Part shown: one piece after another, positions 63,643 to 64,000 of the stretch | Numbering within the stretch: position 1 is the stretch's first letter | Layout: each line of letters opens with the position of its first letter | Source of the DNA: Arcticibacter tournemirensis | GTDB taxonomy: Bacteria > Bacteroidota > Bacteroidia > Sphingobacteriales > Sphingobacteriaceae | Reading direction: 5' to 3' | NCBI RefSeq assembly: GCF_006716645.1 | Contig: NZ_VFPL01000001.1 | Span: forward strand, 4,340,001-4,404,000 | DNA: 64,000 nucleotides | Position numbers and translations under genes: made by a program | Notes under the pieces: generated by a model | Seen by the model: only the letters and a program-made list of their open reading frames with translations | Told to the model about the DNA's origin: nothing | Database searches by the model: none

Positions 63643-64000
63643 TTACTTTCTCTTTTTCCTGTCTTCAATCATCCCCTTAAACTCTTCACAGGCAGGCGAA
63701 AATGATTCCATTTTGGTCCCTGATATGCTGTTGCCCGACGATGATTTAACAGATGATTTCTTAACAACACCGGTATACGTTCCGTTTATCAGGTAGCTAT
63801 ACGCACTTGCGAGTAATTTTTCCGAAAGATCTCCGAAATCATATTTATTATCATTCGCTCCTGATATTTCCTTTAAGGTATAATTGGGTTCCATACCACT
63901 AAAATACTCTCCCTGCCCCTCTGAATTTTTCGACTCAAACATGCTAAAGTACACCTCGTATTTATCAATTGTGATAGGAAAGAAACCAACAGGCTTGCCA
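63643..64000 (-). CDS. C-terminal end of an S41-type peptidase-like protein (partial)
   Basis: The visible 118 residues begin GKPVGFFPITIDKYEVYFSMFESKN and end MIEDRKKRK; the frame is open at the window edge. The GKPVGF turn followed by GYFDG/GEYFSG-type and DFGD blocks resembles the C-terminus of Bacteroidota S41-family (C-terminal-processing-like) lipoproteins. The apparent GTG start at 63954 is internal. The call is moderate because the catalytic part is missing. Confidence 0.6.
   Translation of the reverse strand, partial: GKPVGFFPITIDKYEVYFSMFESKNSEGQGEYFSGMEPNYTLKEISGANDNKYDFGDLSEKLLASAYSYLINGTYTGVVKKSSVKSSSGNSISGTKMESFSPACEEFKGMIEDRKKRK

Overview
The window looks like chromosome of a Sphingobacteriaceae-type member of the Bacteroidota (Pedobacter/Mucilaginibacter-like). 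The signs are several SusC/SusD pairs, ECF sigma plus FecR cassettes, a DUF6266 protein, a Bacteroidota-type short RpoD, and promoter -7 elements of the form TAnnTTTG. Genus is inference; no rRNA gene or tRNA was seen.

Layout. 1-5.3 kb: a SusC-type receptor cut by the window edge, then NamZ-like (DUF1343) exo-muramidase and NAGPA-like phosphodiester glycosidase genes on the minus strand, divergent from a NagX/HGSNAT-like membrane acetyltransferase. A repeated motif, GCAnAAACAAGCAAA, sits upstream of all three transcription units. 5.3-6.3 kb: a toxin-antitoxin pair whose RelE-like toxin is broken by a one-base frameshift, and a small membrane protein. 6.4-23.4 kb (all minus): polysaccharide utilisation locus 1 (PUL1), read in the order sigma, FecR, SusC, SusD, two secreted endonuclease/exonuclease/phosphatase-fold proteins, an IPT/NHL lipoprotein, GH89 alpha-N-acetylglucosaminidase, GH97, GntP permease, glycerate kinase. 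23.5-36.3 kb (all minus): PUL2, read in the order sigma, FecR, SusC, SusD, PKD lipoprotein, a second HGSNAT-like acetyltransferase, a DUF4874/DUF4832 protein, a clan GH-D alpha-glycosidase-like protein, then a strong terminator. 36.6-46.3 kb: purL, a GH31 alpha-glycosidase, a GH109-like protein, a small lipoprotein and an alkaline-phosphatase-superfamily enzyme. 46.3-51.2 kb: a DUF6266 protein and a large Oar-like TonB-dependent receptor, separated by a 640-base gap with three strong hairpins. 51.7-64 kb: mostly housekeeping genes (lpdA, MBL hydrolase, GroES-like, rpoD, a small membrane protein plus ABC ATPase, aldo/keto reductase, smc, M28 peptidase, the end of an S41-like peptidase).

How the genes work together. 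Every glycosidase recognised is an alpha-type enzyme (GH89, GH97, GH-D-like, GH31, GH109). Bacterial relatives of three human enzymes that act on alpha-GlcNAc/alpha-GlcN (NAGLU, HGSNAT, NAGPA) lie within the first 13 kb, with a second HGSNAT-like gene in PUL2. This suggests a route in which a non-reducing-end glucosamine is acetylated at the membrane and then cleaved, as in lysosomal heparan sulfate turnover. A glycerate transporter and kinase at the end of PUL1 hint at a glycerate-containing substrate.

The most unusual sequence-level feature is a set of degenerate 7-bp tandem repeat arrays. They begin at, or supply, the stop codon of six genes (an ECF sigma gene, purL, lpdA, the MBL gene, the ABC ATPase gene and smc), always in the same orientation relative to the gene. 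Because 7 is 1 modulo 3, such arrays carry stop codons in all three frames.
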